Source: Synechococcus sp. PCC 7335 (GTDB lineage: Bacteria > Cyanobacteriota > Cyanobacteriia > Phormidesmidales > Phormidesmidaceae). Taken from it: 64,000 nt of DNA. The position numbers and the translations under genes are program-made. The number at the start of each line of letters is the position of its first letter. Position 1 is the stretch's first letter. Below, one piece after another: positions 9,493 through 18,069 of this stretch. Location: assembly GCF_000155595.1 (NCBI RefSeq), contig NZ_DS989904.1, positions 2,202,312 to 2,266,311 on the forward strand, in the 5' to 3' direction. Below the pieces are notes generated by a model. The model was not told where the DNA came from. It made no database searches and was given only the letters and a program-made list of their open reading frames with translations.

Positions 9493-10281
9493 ATGAAGCA
9501 GAAGACTAGTATTAAGGAACCGACTGCTCAACAACTACAGCAAGAGACTCTACGATCACTAGGTAGTTCGCTTAAGCAGGTACGTTTGCAAAAGGGCTTG
9601 ACGTTGGATGCGATTGTGAACCTAACGCGAATCCGTAAGCCGTTACTATTGGCAATAGAGCAAGGCAATATGGCTGAGCTACCTGAGCCAATCTATATCC
9701 GGGCGCTGTTGAGTCGATACGGTGATGCACTGGGATTAGATGGTGATGCGATCGCAGATCGATTTTTCACTCGTCCGGCTGTGAGTCCTCCGCGTTCTTC
9801 CTGGCGAAGTTCTTCAGCGCGGCTCAGCCCTTTGCATCTATATGCTACTTATGTGGTGTTGATTATAGGGGCAGTGAGTGCTTTGTCTAGTCTGCTACAA
9901 CAGAATGCTCCAGACATGACGGCTCAGCCGATTTTAGATCCAGCCGAAATTGAGCAGCTCACACTACAAAAAGCTACGCCTGTAGCACAGCCTGTGGTTG
10001 AAGTACCAAAGCAGCAGCCGTCTAAACCGATTGAAGTAGATCTAGTGCTAACAGAGCAGTCTTGGGTATGGGTCGTAGCAGATGGTAAGACTAAGTTTGA
10101 GGCAATCTTGGAGCAGGGCGAAAAGCGCTCTTGGACAGCGAATGAATCGATGATGATTCGGGTCGGGAACGCGGGTGGCGTTCTATATTCTTTTAATCAA
10201 TCTCAAGCGCAGCTGATGGGTGAATTAGGCATGCCGGTTTCAAAGACGTTTGTGCCGGATGTGAGTTTAGTTGCTGATTAG
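9493..10281 (+). CDS. RodZ-like helix-turn-helix membrane protein
   Basis: A 262-residue bitopic protein with RodZ architecture: a cytoplasmic helix-turn-helix (residues 20-90, GSSLKQVRLQKGLTLDAIVN), a basic linker, one transmembrane helix near 117-136 (LYATYVVLIIGAVSALSSLL), and an extracytoplasmic DUF4115-type beta domain (residues 175-255, starting VDLVLTEQSWVWVVADGK). RodZ couples MreB to the elongation machinery in rods. Here the helix-turn-helix and DUF4115 parts are both present. An ATG in frame within a short AT-rich leader makes 9493 the best start. No mre genes are nearby. Confidence 0.82.
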   Translation: MKQKTSIKEPTAQQLQQETLRSLGSSLKQVRLQKGLTLDAIVNLTRIRKPLLLAIEQGNMAELPEPIYIRALLSRYGDALGLDGDAIADRFFTRPAVSPPRSSWRSSSARLSPLHLYATYVVLIIGAVSALSSLLQQNAPDMTAQPILDPAEIEQLTLQKATPVAQPVVEVPKQQPSKPIEVDLVLTEQSWVWVVADGKTKFEAILEQGEKRSWTANESMMIRVGNAGGVLYSFNQSQAQLMGELGMPVSKTFVPDVSLVAD

Positions 10282-10317
10282 TTGAACCCATAGCAATTTG
10301 CTAGTACCTTTCTCAGT

Positions 10318-10347
10318 GAGTATGCACTTAGCGAGTATGCACTTAGC
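10318..10347. repeat. Two-copy 15-bp tandem repeat
   Basis: GAGTATGCACTTAGC occurs twice head to tail, 36 bases after the RodZ-like stop codon, in the convergent gap before the ManS-like kinase. The copies are identical, which suggests recent slippage. Confidence 0.9.
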
Positions 10348-10446
10348 AGATAACGTTATGTGATTCGAGAACGGCTTGCGAAGTTGATAGCTGAGTCGTT
10401 AATGGTTTAAATCGCCTTAACTACGAGAGAACTTAAAGGATATGGT

Positions 10447-11736
10447 TTAAGTCCTGAGCGCTTCTGCTTTCTTAAAAGGTAAGGTCTTGACTGGGAGTAG
10501 GACAGTTGCGATAGTGCCCTGGTTAGACTTGACGGGGTCCGACTGGCTAGTGAGTGTGAGTTGACCGTGATGATTCTCGACGATGATCTTAGCGATCGCT
10601 AGTCCTAATCCTGACCCTCCGGCGCTCCGGCTTCGAGCAGGATCAACTCTATAGAAGCGATCAAAGATATGGCTAAGATCTTGAGTAGGAATGCCAATTC
10701 CGGTATCGGTAATCGTGATAGTTGCCTGCTGTGTACCGGCACTAAGATCGATGGTGATTTTACCCGCAGGGGTGTATTGAATGGCGTTGGCAATTAGGTT
10801 GGTAAACAGACGAGTGAGCTGATCGCGATCACCTTTAGTCTGGATTCTGTTCTTTGGATGAGCGTAGGTGAGGGTGAGATCTTTTTCACGGGCGATCGCC
10901 TGCTGCTCTTCCACAACATCTTCAATGATGCTCACTAGCTCAACCGCTTCTCGGCGCATAGGAATCAGACCGCTCTCTTGGCGAGCGATAAACAACAAAT
11001 CGTCGACTAGTCTGCCTAGCCTACGGGTGAGTCGTTCGATTACTTCTAGCTGAGCGCGCTGAAACTGTTCATCTGGATCGGCTAGAGCGACTTGAACGTT
11101 CGTTTGGATAACGGCAATTGGATTGCGTAGTTCGTGAGAGGCATCGGCAGTGAATTGTTTTAGCTGCTGGTAAGAGGTGCGAATAGGCGCCATCGCTAGG
11201 CCGGAGAGAAACCAACCGATGCCGGCCACGGTAGTAATCATTACAGCGATCCCAAAGCCAAGATCAACAATTAGTTGGCGACTGGGTTTGGAGACTTCAA
11301 ACCAAGGATGACTGACCCGCAGGTAGCCAAGCAGATGTGAATCTGCGTTTATACGCTGGGTGATTTGTCGGATGGCCAGGCCTTGGGGTGGGATAATGGT
11401 TTCGCCATCAGGATTGACGTGGAGCGGAACTTCGGGTGATTTGGAGAAGGTCGTCCATTGTAAATTCCCTTCGGGGCCAAACCATTCGAGATCGATGCGA
11501 TCATCCTCGCTAGCTTCTTCACTGTTACGAAAGCTCGCTTCGATATTGACTCTGCCATCGTTGCTGATAATCAGCGATCGCTCAACGACTTCAACAACAT
11601 GGTTGAGCGTATCATCAACGCGATCGATTAAAGTATTGCGAACATAGGTGTAGACGCCAATGGAAAATAGTAAGAGAACAATGGCGGTGACAGCAGCGTA
11701 CCAAAGAGCGAGACGGCGGCGGGTAGTTTGGAACAT
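10447..11736 (-). CDS. Two-helix sensor histidine kinase (ManS/Hik27-like)
   Basis: A 429-residue orphan sensor kinase. The first transmembrane helix is at residues 12-31 and the second near 156-185, enclosing a periplasmic domain of about 125 residues rich in acidic residues. The phosphoacceptor is H201 in DASHELRNPIAV, and HATPase_c carries N (LIANAIQYTP), G1 (DTGIGIP), F (FDRFYR) and G2 (SGLGLAIAKI) boxes, all intact. The N-terminus and size are like the manganese sensor ManS of Synechocystis, so metal sensing is a reasonable guess, not shown by sequence. No cognate regulator flanks it. A HAMP domain is short or absent between the second helix and the dimerisation helix. Confidence 0.85.
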   Translation of the reverse strand: MFQTTRRRLALWYAAVTAIVLLLFSIGVYTYVRNTLIDRVDDTLNHVVEVVERSLIISNDGRVNIEASFRNSEEASEDDRIDLEWFGPEGNLQWTTFSKSPEVPLHVNPDGETIIPPQGLAIRQITQRINADSHLLGYLRVSHPWFEVSKPSRQLIVDLGFGIAVMITTVAGIGWFLSGLAMAPIRTSYQQLKQFTADASHELRNPIAVIQTNVQVALADPDEQFQRAQLEVIERLTRRLGRLVDDLLFIARQESGLIPMRREAVELVSIIEDVVEEQQAIAREKDLTLTYAHPKNRIQTKGDRDQLTRLFTNLIANAIQYTPAGKITIDLSAGTQQATITITDTGIGIPTQDLSHIFDRFYRVDPARSRSAGGSGLGLAIAKIIVENHHGQLTLTSQSDPVKSNQGTIATVLLPVKTLPFKKAEALRT

Positions 11737-12174
11737 AGTAGGATTTTATTGATTGTCCTCTTGAGCGATGGCCTAGCCTAATCAGGCTGGCGATAGTCAT
11801 TGTCTTCCGCTTCACAGTTTTATGAGGCAACAGTTTTATGAGATAAGAGATGGAGACGGCTACGTTTTCTGTTGGGTGATTTGGGTGTCGAAGGTATCAA
11901 TTTCGTTATCGATAAGCATGGATAGATTGTTGCAATTGTGTAGATTGTTGAACTAGCTGTAGAACGGTGTATCTGAAGACAAAAAAACAGCTTTAGGTGC
12001 CGATATACTCCACTCTAGTGTCTTGACCCCCAAATCTTCGACCGTTTCGCTGCTTTGCTTCTGATCTGAGCTAAGCGAGACGGTTTTTTGATTTTAGGTA
12101 ACGATTCTCTATCGAGAGGTTTGGCTGATGCCTTTAGCCTTTTGGAATAGCCCCCTTATCTATTTAGCGCCAAC
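11737..12174. other. Long divergent intergenic region
   Basis: 438 bases between two divergent genes. It holds a strong plus-strand terminator (12041-12089) that has no plus-strand gene before it nearer than 1.7 kb. Upstream of that is a possible promoter, TTGAAC (11948-11953) and TATCTG (11970-11975) with 16-base spacing. A small RNA of roughly 110 bases, or a leader attenuator of the M1 peptidase gene, would fit. The imperfect repeat TAGATTGTTG appears twice near 11925 and 11941. Confidence 0.45.
12041..12089 (+). terminator. Rho-independent terminator without an upstream gene
   Basis: ACCGTTTCGCT (12041-12051) pairs with AGCGAGACGGT (12074-12084) over 11 pairs with one G-T wobble, and six T residues follow. 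It lies 86 bases before the M1 peptidase start codon. Confidence 0.75.
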
Positions 12175-14139
12175 ATGAAAATTTCAAGTACGTCCTTCGA
12201 AGCGTCTACCGCTAATGCTATGCCTGTTCCTGGTGCTCCAGGGCTAGGAGATTCCCTTTATCCTAACTTCGGCAACGGTGGCTATGATGTCCAGAAGTAT
12301 GACGTCGCGCTTGATATTTCAGATGTGCTCACAAGTACGCTCGTGGGCACGACGACTATTACAGCGACTGCTATTCAATCTCTTAGCAGTTTTAACTTAG
12401 ACTTCATCGGCTTTGACATCGATAGTATCTTTGTTGATGGCGAACCTGCTGACTTCACCCGGACAGGACAAGAGTTGACTATCACACCTTCAGACCCTCT
12501 TGTTGAAGGTGCAGAATTTACAGCCGTAGTGACCTACAGCGGGTCTCCTAAACCAATCACCTCGGTGGCAATTCCCGTCCCAACTGGCTGGGTGATCTTC
12601 GACGGTGGCAGCTTTGTCTTAAGTGAGCCAGATGGAGCTGCTAATTACTACCCAGTGAATGACCATCCGCTGGACAAGGCCGCCTACACATTTCAAGTGA
12701 CTGTGCCCGAAGCGTTTGAAGTTTCTGCGAACGGAGTTTTAGAGCAAACGACTGATGATGGTAACACTAAGACCTATGTGTTTGAAGCTAGAGATCCGAT
12801 GGCAAGCTATCTCACTACGCTGAACATTACCAGCGGCTTTAACATCGAAACGAGTGTATCGAAGACAGGCGTTCCCATTCGCAATTATTTTGCTGAAGGG
12901 CTACCAGATGACCAGCTCGATTTGTTCGATCTGCAGCCGGAAATGGTGGACTTTTTTAGCGATATCTTCGGCCCCTACCCGTTTGAGGTCTATGGGGCTG
13001 TGGTGATGGATACCAATACGGGCACTGCGCTAGAAACCCAAACGCTTTCGATTTTTGGCACCAACAATCTGGGCCGATCTTCCCTAGAAGGAACCATTGC
13101 TCATGAGGCAGCCCACCAATGGCTGGGTAACGATGTTGCGCTAGCAGACTGGAGCGATATCTGGCTAAATGAGGGATTTGCTACCTACTCGGAGGGGCTA
13201 TGGTTTGAAAATAGTCGCAGTGCTGAGGCGTTGGACGAATGGGTGGTTGACACTTATGGATTTGTAGAAGAGTTTTTCGAGTTTTTTACCCCCCCTGGTG
13301 AGCCGCAGGCTGACGATCTGTTTAATCCAGGTGTGTATGAATGGGGCGCTTTGGCACTTCATGACTTACGTATAGAGGTGGGTGATCAGACTTGGTTCGA
13401 TATTGTTAGGACCTATTACGATACCTACCAGGGCGGCAATGTTATCACTGAAGACTTAGTGGACATTGCCGAGTCGGTGAGCGGCATGCAGTTAGAGTCA
13501 TTTTTTGATCGCTGGATTTATAACGATTATCTAGCGCCGATTCCAGAGCTGGACTTGGTGTTTGATGGCCATATCGTAGGGGATGAGACGGCAAATACGC
13601 TTTTGGGCGAAAGAACAGACGACGTGATGTTCGCGGGGGGCGGTGACGACGTTGTCGCGGGGGGCGGTGGCGATGATGTCATCTTTGGTGAGTTTGGTGA
13701 TGATATCTTGCGAGGCGATCGCAATAACCGCTCTGTTCAGAATGGAGCGACTGGAGACGATATCATCTATGGCGGGGCAGGCCGCGATCGCATTGGCGGC
13801 AAAGGTGGTAATGACAAACTCTATGGCGATGAGGATGATGATCTTATCTGGGGCGATAATGGCGATGACCTGCTGTGGGGAGGTCGCGGTAATGACGGTC
13901 TCTACGGGGGACAAGGTAGAGATACTTTTGTGCTAGCACCTGGAGAAGGGACAGACAGCCTCTACGATTTCACCCAGGGACAGGATGTGTTTGGTCTTAC
14001 CCAAGCGCTTTCTTTTGAGGCGCTATCTTTTGCTACCGTGGGTACGACTACCCAAATCAGCTTTGAAGATGAGGTGTTGATAGAGGTCATTGATTTCATG
14101 ACCGCGCTCTCTAGTACTGACTTTGTTAGTGTTGTCTAG
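12175..14139 (+). CDS. Secreted M1-family metallopeptidase with C-terminal RTX repeats
   Basis: A 654-residue protein with an N-terminal aminopeptidase-N-like beta domain (about 35-230), then the gluzincin catalytic motif HEAAHQWLGND with zinc ligands H310 and H314, catalytic E311, and the third ligand E333 in WLNEGFATYSE. The usual GAMEN exopeptidase motif is replaced by GTALETQT near 283-290, which is seen in divergent M1 enzymes. Residues 490-605 are glycine/aspartate nonapeptide repeats of the RTX type, which bind calcium and mark type I secretion. There is no signal peptide, as expected for that route. The RTX block closely resembles those in the proteins at 51.9 kb and 61.7 kb. The start ATG 12175 is clear. 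Confidence 0.92.
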   Translation: MKISSTSFEASTANAMPVPGAPGLGDSLYPNFGNGGYDVQKYDVALDISDVLTSTLVGTTTITATAIQSLSSFNLDFIGFDIDSIFVDGEPADFTRTGQELTITPSDPLVEGAEFTAVVTYSGSPKPITSVAIPVPTGWVIFDGGSFVLSEPDGAANYYPVNDHPLDKAAYTFQVTVPEAFEVSANGVLEQTTDDGNTKTYVFEARDPMASYLTTLNITSGFNIETSVSKTGVPIRNYFAEGLPDDQLDLFDLQPEMVDFFSDIFGPYPFEVYGAVVMDTNTGTALETQTLSIFGTNNLGRSSLEGTIAHEAAHQWLGNDVALADWSDIWLNEGFATYSEGLWFENSRSAEALDEWVVDTYGFVEEFFEFFTPPGEPQADDLFNPGVYEWGALALHDLRIEVGDQTWFDIVRTYYDTYQGGNVITEDLVDIAESVSGMQLESFFDRWIYNDYLAPIPELDLVFDGHIVGDETANTLLGERTDDVMFAGGGDDVVAGGGGDDVIFGEFGDDILRGDRNNRSVQNGATGDDIIYGGAGRDRIGGKGGNDKLYGDEDDDLIWGDNGDDLLWGGRGNDGLYGGQGRDTFVLAPGEGTDSLYDFTQGQDVFGLTQALSFEALSFATVGTTTQISFEDEVLIEVIDFMTALSSTDFVSVV

Positions 14140-14415
14140 ATTTCTTGTTGACTTCGTAGAGTTGCTTAGGGCATGCTCATTAGCTAAAACCGTTATAGAG
14201 CAACAGGCACTGGCGTAGCCTTTATGAGTATGCATCCAAGGAACGCTATCTAATAGAAACGATTTTGAGGAGGGCAGTTTGGAGAGTTCGGCGTGCCTGC
14301 TAAAGGACTTTCGTTTTCGAACTCACCTGCACCAAAGGCCGCTTGGAGTGTGTATTGTGCGTTTGTGAAGGTTAAAAGAAAGTCAAAAGACGAACGGTCG
14401 CAGCTCAATAAAACT

Positions 14416-15582
14416 ATGCTCAAGATTGCACTTTTGACCTATTCAACTAAGCCGCGAGGCAGTGTGGTTCATACGCTTGAGCTTGCCCAAGCACTGTTAG
14501 AACTAGGCCATCATCCTTGTGTCTTTGCGCTAGATAAAGCGGGAGATGGCTTTCATCGGGAGACTAGTTTTCAGACTTTTGCAGTGCCTGCGTCCGCCTG
14601 TGAGGGGGATACTTGCATGCTGGTGAAGCAAAGAATAGGAGAGTTTGTAAGCTTTTTTGAACAGTATTTTGAGCAAGGGGGACAAACCTACGATGTTTAT
14701 CACGCGCAAGACTGTTTAAGTGCCAATGCGCTTGTCACCTTAAAAGAAAGAGGATTCCTTTCTCGGTTCGTGCGGACGGTACATCATATTGAAGACTTCA
14801 AAAGTCCATATCTAATAGATTGCCAGCAGAAATCAATTGTTCATAGCGATCGCTGCTTGTGTGTGAGCAAGCAATGGCAACAGGTGTTGAAAACGAAGTA
14901 TGGCATCAGGGCGCACCGGGTTGTAAATGGTGTTGGCAGACAGTTCCTGACTTATGAAGAAGATGAATCGGTGCTAAAGGAGGTACGTTGTATTCTAGCT
15001 GATAAGCAAGAGGGCTCGACTGGCGACGGACCTCTCTATATGACGGTAGGCGGTATTGAACCTAGAAAGAACTCAATTAATCTACTCAGGGGGTTCGTAG
15101 CGGTACGTGCTGCTAAGCCAACTGCAAAACTATTGATTGTTGGTGGAGCGACCTTATTCGACTATCAGGATTACCGAGATCAGTTTATGGCCTTGGCCAG
15201 TTGTTATGGAGTAACCGATGGACTAATCTTGCCAGGAATCGTATCCGATCAGGTGCTAGCTCAGCTATATCGGCTAGCAGATGCGTTTGTGTTTCCTTCT
15301 GTGAAAGAGGGATGGGGGCTAGTTGTTTTAGAAGCGATCGCATCTGGTCTGCCTGTCTTGGTCTCTAATCAGGCTCCGTTTACTGAGTTTTTGTCAGCGT
15401 CATCGGCCGTGCTAGTAGATCCAACGAATATAAATGCGATCACCCACGCTATGCTTGAAATCACTCAGCCTGATGTGGCCAATCAGCTAAGTCAGCAAGC
15501 CTTTGGTATTCTAGATCGCTATAGCTGGCGGCGCTCAGCTGAAATGCATCTTGAGCTGTATTTCGAGCTATGTGACCTTTAG
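14416..15582 (+). CDS. MSMEG_0565-family glycosyltransferase
   Basis: A 388-residue GT4-type glycosyltransferase (GT-B fold). The N-terminus KIALLTYSTKPRGSVVHTLE is the hallmark of the MSMEG_0565 family, and the C-terminal donor-binding part shows SVKEGWGLVVLEAIASGLPV near residue 300. ATG 14416 was chosen because it gives the conserved MLKIALLTYS start; an in-frame GTG at 14293 would add 41 non-conserved residues. It is followed 27 bases later by a MSMEG_0570-family gene, and the two normally belong to a larger nitrogen-starvation cluster (radical SAM, nitrilase, acetyltransferase and oxidoreductase genes), none of which is here. The sugar donor and acceptor are unknown. Confidence 0.9.
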   Translation: MLKIALLTYSTKPRGSVVHTLELAQALLELGHHPCVFALDKAGDGFHRETSFQTFAVPASACEGDTCMLVKQRIGEFVSFFEQYFEQGGQTYDVYHAQDCLSANALVTLKERGFLSRFVRTVHHIEDFKSPYLIDCQQKSIVHSDRCLCVSKQWQQVLKTKYGIRAHRVVNGVGRQFLTYEEDESVLKEVRCILADKQEGSTGDGPLYMTVGGIEPRKNSINLLRGFVAVRAAKPTAKLLIVGGATLFDYQDYRDQFMALASCYGVTDGLILPGIVSDQVLAQLYRLADAFVFPSVKEGWGLVVLEAIASGLPVLVSNQAPFTEFLSASSAVLVDPTNINAITHAMLEITQPDVANQLSQQAFGILDRYSWRRSAEMHLELYFELCDL

Positions 15583-15609
15583 GCTTTCTTTTTCTTCTAC
15601 TTCGCGCTT

Positions 15610-15894
15610 ATGCCTGAAATTAACTTCAAAATTCAATGGCCTGACGGTAAGCAAGAAACCTGCTATTCTCCTTCTCTAGTTGTCAAAAAGTATTTTGAAT
15701 CTGGGGAGTGCTACACTGTGTCAGATTTTGTGGCGCGATCACGCGAGGCACTAACAATTGCGAGCGATCGCGTCCAGGCTAAATATGGGTTTCCATGTAG
15801 TCGGGCAATAGGACAGCTTCAGCGCATCGAAACAACTGCAAAGCGCTATGATGCTAGCTCTGACAAGCAGGTAACTTTCTTAGGATTTGAGTAG
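15610..15894 (+). CDS. MSMEG_0570-family nitrogen starvation response protein
   Basis: A 94-residue soluble protein of the MSMEG_0570 family. The diagnostic parts are the start MPEINFKIQWPDG, the middle FESGECYTVSDFVARSREAL and the end with TAKRYD. Family members are induced by nitrogen limitation in mycobacteria and belong to the same conserved cluster as Synechocystis sll0783-sll0787; the biochemical role is unknown. It likely forms an operon with the glycosyltransferase in front of it. ATG 15610 fits the family start. Confidence 0.88.
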   Translation: MPEINFKIQWPDGKQETCYSPSLVVKKYFESGECYTVSDFVARSREALTIASDRVQAKYGFPCSRAIGQLQRIETTAKRYDASSDKQVTFLGFE

Positions 15895-16058
15895 CTTTCT
15901 AGGGGATAGACAAACCAAACTCAGTTTTATCCTGAACCATCTCAATAACAGGCAATCAACCTCTGTCGATCGGCCCTTTCTCGATTAAACCTTTTTGCAG
16001 TGAAGTTGAAGTTAGAGAGTCGTCTGCTATCGTTTAGCTGATAGAAAGAGCGATTATC

Positions 16059-17597
16059 ATGGCTATACAGCAATTATCTCGTGAGTGGCAACGGCTGCAA
16101 AATGGATCGGATATTCGAGGCGTGGCGCTAGCAGGGGTAGCGGGTGAATCCGTGAATCTGACGCCAGAGGTGGCCTATCGACTAGGGCAGGCTTTTGTAA
16201 GCTGGCTAGCCGAAAAGCTAGAGAAGGCAACAACTGAGCTGATAGTGTCGGTAGGGCGTGACAGCCGCCTTTCTGGTCCGACGCTCAAAGATGGACTAGC
16301 CACAGGGATGATGAGTCTAGGTACGAAGGTGCTTGATTTTGCGATCGCTTCTACTCCAGCTATGTTCATGAGTACCGTTACTGACGGTTATCGCTGCGAT
16401 GGCGCAATTATGCTCACTGCTAGCCACCTACCGTTCAACCGCAATGGGTTTAAATTTTTTACTGCTGATGGCGGTTTGAACAAGCCTGATATTACAGCTA
16501 TTCTTACCCTTGCTGAAGAAAATAGCTTTTTAGAGACCTCAAAGAAAGGGAAACTCGAAGCAAGAGATTTTATCTCGGTTTATGCAGATGGACTAGTTCA
16601 ACAGATTCGCCAATCTGTAAACCATTCGGAGAATTATGATCAGCCTCTTGAGGGACTACATATTGTTGTAGATGCTGGCAATGGGGCAGGTGGCTTCTAT
16701 GCCAGTAAAGTGTTAGTACCCTTGGGCGCGGATACTAGCGGCAGTCAGTTTCTAGAGCCCGATGGCAACTTCCCAAATCACATTCCTAATCCAGAGAACG
16801 AAGCCGCGATGTCTGCTATTCGAAGTTCTGTGCTGGACAATAAAGCTGACTTCGGCATTATTTTTGATACCGACGTAGATCGCTCGGCCGCCGTCGATCC
16901 GCAGGGAAATGAGCTGAATAGGAACAAGCTGATTGCGCTGATTTCTGCAGTGGTCCTGCGAGAGCATCCGGGCTCTACAATTGTGACCGACTCGATCACT
17001 TCTGACGGGTTAGCTCAATTCATTGCCGAGCTGGGCGGGGTGCATCATCGATTCAAACGCGGTTATAAGAATGTAATTAACGAAGCTGTGCGGTTAAACG
17101 GTGAGGGAGAAGAATCTTGGCTAGCGATTGAGACTTCTGGGCACGGGGCGATGAGAGAGAATTATTTCTTAGATGATGGTGCCTACCTGGTAAGTAAGCT
17201 GTTAGTGGAGTTGGCGATCGCCCGTCAGTCAAACAAAGTCATCACCGATTTGATCTCGAACCTCAAAGAACCTGCTGAAAGCCAAGAATATCGGCTTAAG
17301 ATATTGACAGAAGACTTCAAATCGCATGGCGAAAAGGTAATCAAACGCCTACAGTCCTTCGTAGAAGCGCAACCCGGCTGGCACATCGTTCCAAACAACT
17401 ACGAAGGCATTCGAGTGACCTGTACAAAAGAGCAAGGCTGGTTCTTGCTACGCCTTTCGCTACACGATCCTGTATTACCACTCAATATAGAATCAAACAC
17501 CAAAGGCGGCGTAGAGGCGATCAAACAGCGACTGCTCAACTTCTTCGATACTACAGAGAAGCTAGACACAAGCGCGCTCACCGCAGTCCGCCTATAA
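16059..17597 (+). CDS. Phosphomannomutase/phosphoglucomutase family enzyme
   Basis: An alpha-D-phosphohexomutase of 512 residues that would interconvert hexose 1- and 6-phosphates. The phosphoserine loop reads TASHLPFNRNG at residues 120-130, with S122 as the phosphorylated residue; the usual TASHNP is changed to TASHLP, as in plant plastid homologues. The magnesium loop is DTDVDR near 270, the sugar-binding loop follows (ETSGHGAMRENYFLDDG), and the C-terminal phosphate-binding domain is complete. The GRDSR motif at 66-70 is also intact. It would feed glycogen, sucrose or cell-wall precursor synthesis. The start is ATG 16059; no close partner gene. Confidence 0.92.
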   Translation: MAIQQLSREWQRLQNGSDIRGVALAGVAGESVNLTPEVAYRLGQAFVSWLAEKLEKATTELIVSVGRDSRLSGPTLKDGLATGMMSLGTKVLDFAIASTPAMFMSTVTDGYRCDGAIMLTASHLPFNRNGFKFFTADGGLNKPDITAILTLAEENSFLETSKKGKLEARDFISVYADGLVQQIRQSVNHSENYDQPLEGLHIVVDAGNGAGGFYASKVLVPLGADTSGSQFLEPDGNFPNHIPNPENEAAMSAIRSSVLDNKADFGIIFDTDVDRSAAVDPQGNELNRNKLIALISAVVLREHPGSTIVTDSITSDGLAQFIAELGGVHHRFKRGYKNVINEAVRLNGEGEESWLAIETSGHGAMRENYFLDDGAYLVSKLLVELAIARQSNKVITDLISNLKEPAESQEYRLKILTEDFKSHGEKVIKRLQSFVEAQPGWHIVPNNYEGIRVTCTKEQGWFLLRLSLHDPVLPLNIESNTKGGVEAIKQRLLNFFDTTEKLDTSALTAVRL

Positions 17598-17658
17598 CCT
17601 GCTGCACTAGCAAAGGTCACAGTCCTTCACAAAGAGCCCTACTAACCTTTTGAATGCG

Positions 17659-17698
17659 TATATCTATTTTATGGATATATGACTATAATTTGATATAT
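17659..17698. promoter_or_regulatory. Putative PadR autoregulatory operator and promoter
   Basis: TATATC (17659-17664) and GATATA (17674-17679) form an inverted repeat with nine-base spacing, and a further GATATAT lies at 17692-17698. A TATAAT box sits between them (17684-17689). This is 40-80 bases before the PadR start codon. PadR repressors bind AT-rich dyads of this kind over their own promoters, so autoregulation is likely. Confidence 0.5.
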
Positions 17699-17738
17699 CG
17701 TTCGGGACTAATCGGCCAAGGCATCAAAAGGCGTAGGT

Positions 17739-18068
17739 ATGAATGCACCAGAGTTACATCTGACCCCTAATCAAGAGGTGATATTAGCGGCGCTTCGATT
17801 TCGCAAACGTTATGGGTTAGAAATCATGACGGCAGTTGAGAAGAGTGGCGGTAAGCAGATTAGCTTTAATTCGCTCTATCCCAACCTGAAAAAGTTAGAG
17901 CAGAAGGGATTTGTGACAGCTGAGTGGGGGGATGAATCTCCTGAGGAGCATACGGGCGCACGACGAAAGTACTATCGAATTACTGGGATAGGCGAACAGG
18001 CGCTAGCGGCTAAGCAGCAGTTGTTAGAGAGTGTGGCGCACTGGATGCCAGCACCAGAGGGGGTATGA
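17739..18068 (+). CDS. PadR-family transcriptional regulator
   Basis: A 109-residue winged-helix repressor. The PadR hallmarks are visible: the helix KRYGLEIMTAVEKSGGKQ, the recognition part ISFNSLYPNLKKLEQKGFVTAEW near residues 46-66, and the wing with RKYYRITGIGEQALA. The C-terminal helix is short, as in the PadR subfamily 2 group. It probably represses itself and the cytochrome b-like gene that starts two bases after its stop codon. The ligand is unknown. Confidence 0.9.
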   Translation: MNAPELHLTPNQEVILAALRFRKRYGLEIMTAVEKSGGKQISFNSLYPNLKKLEQKGFVTAEWGDESPEEHTGARRKYYRITGIGEQALAAKQQLLESVAHWMPAPEGV

Positions 18069-18069
18069 A

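Noticed and set aside
13730-13790. RGD tripeptide in the RTX cassette as an integrin-binding site
   Set aside because: RGD arises from the ordinary RTX pattern xLRGDxxN and lies in a calcium-binding turn; no reason to propose host-cell binding.
13531-13914. 127-codon frame opposite the RTX region of the M1 peptidase
   Set aside because: Mirror of GGxGxD repeats; same artefact as opposite the other two RTX tails.
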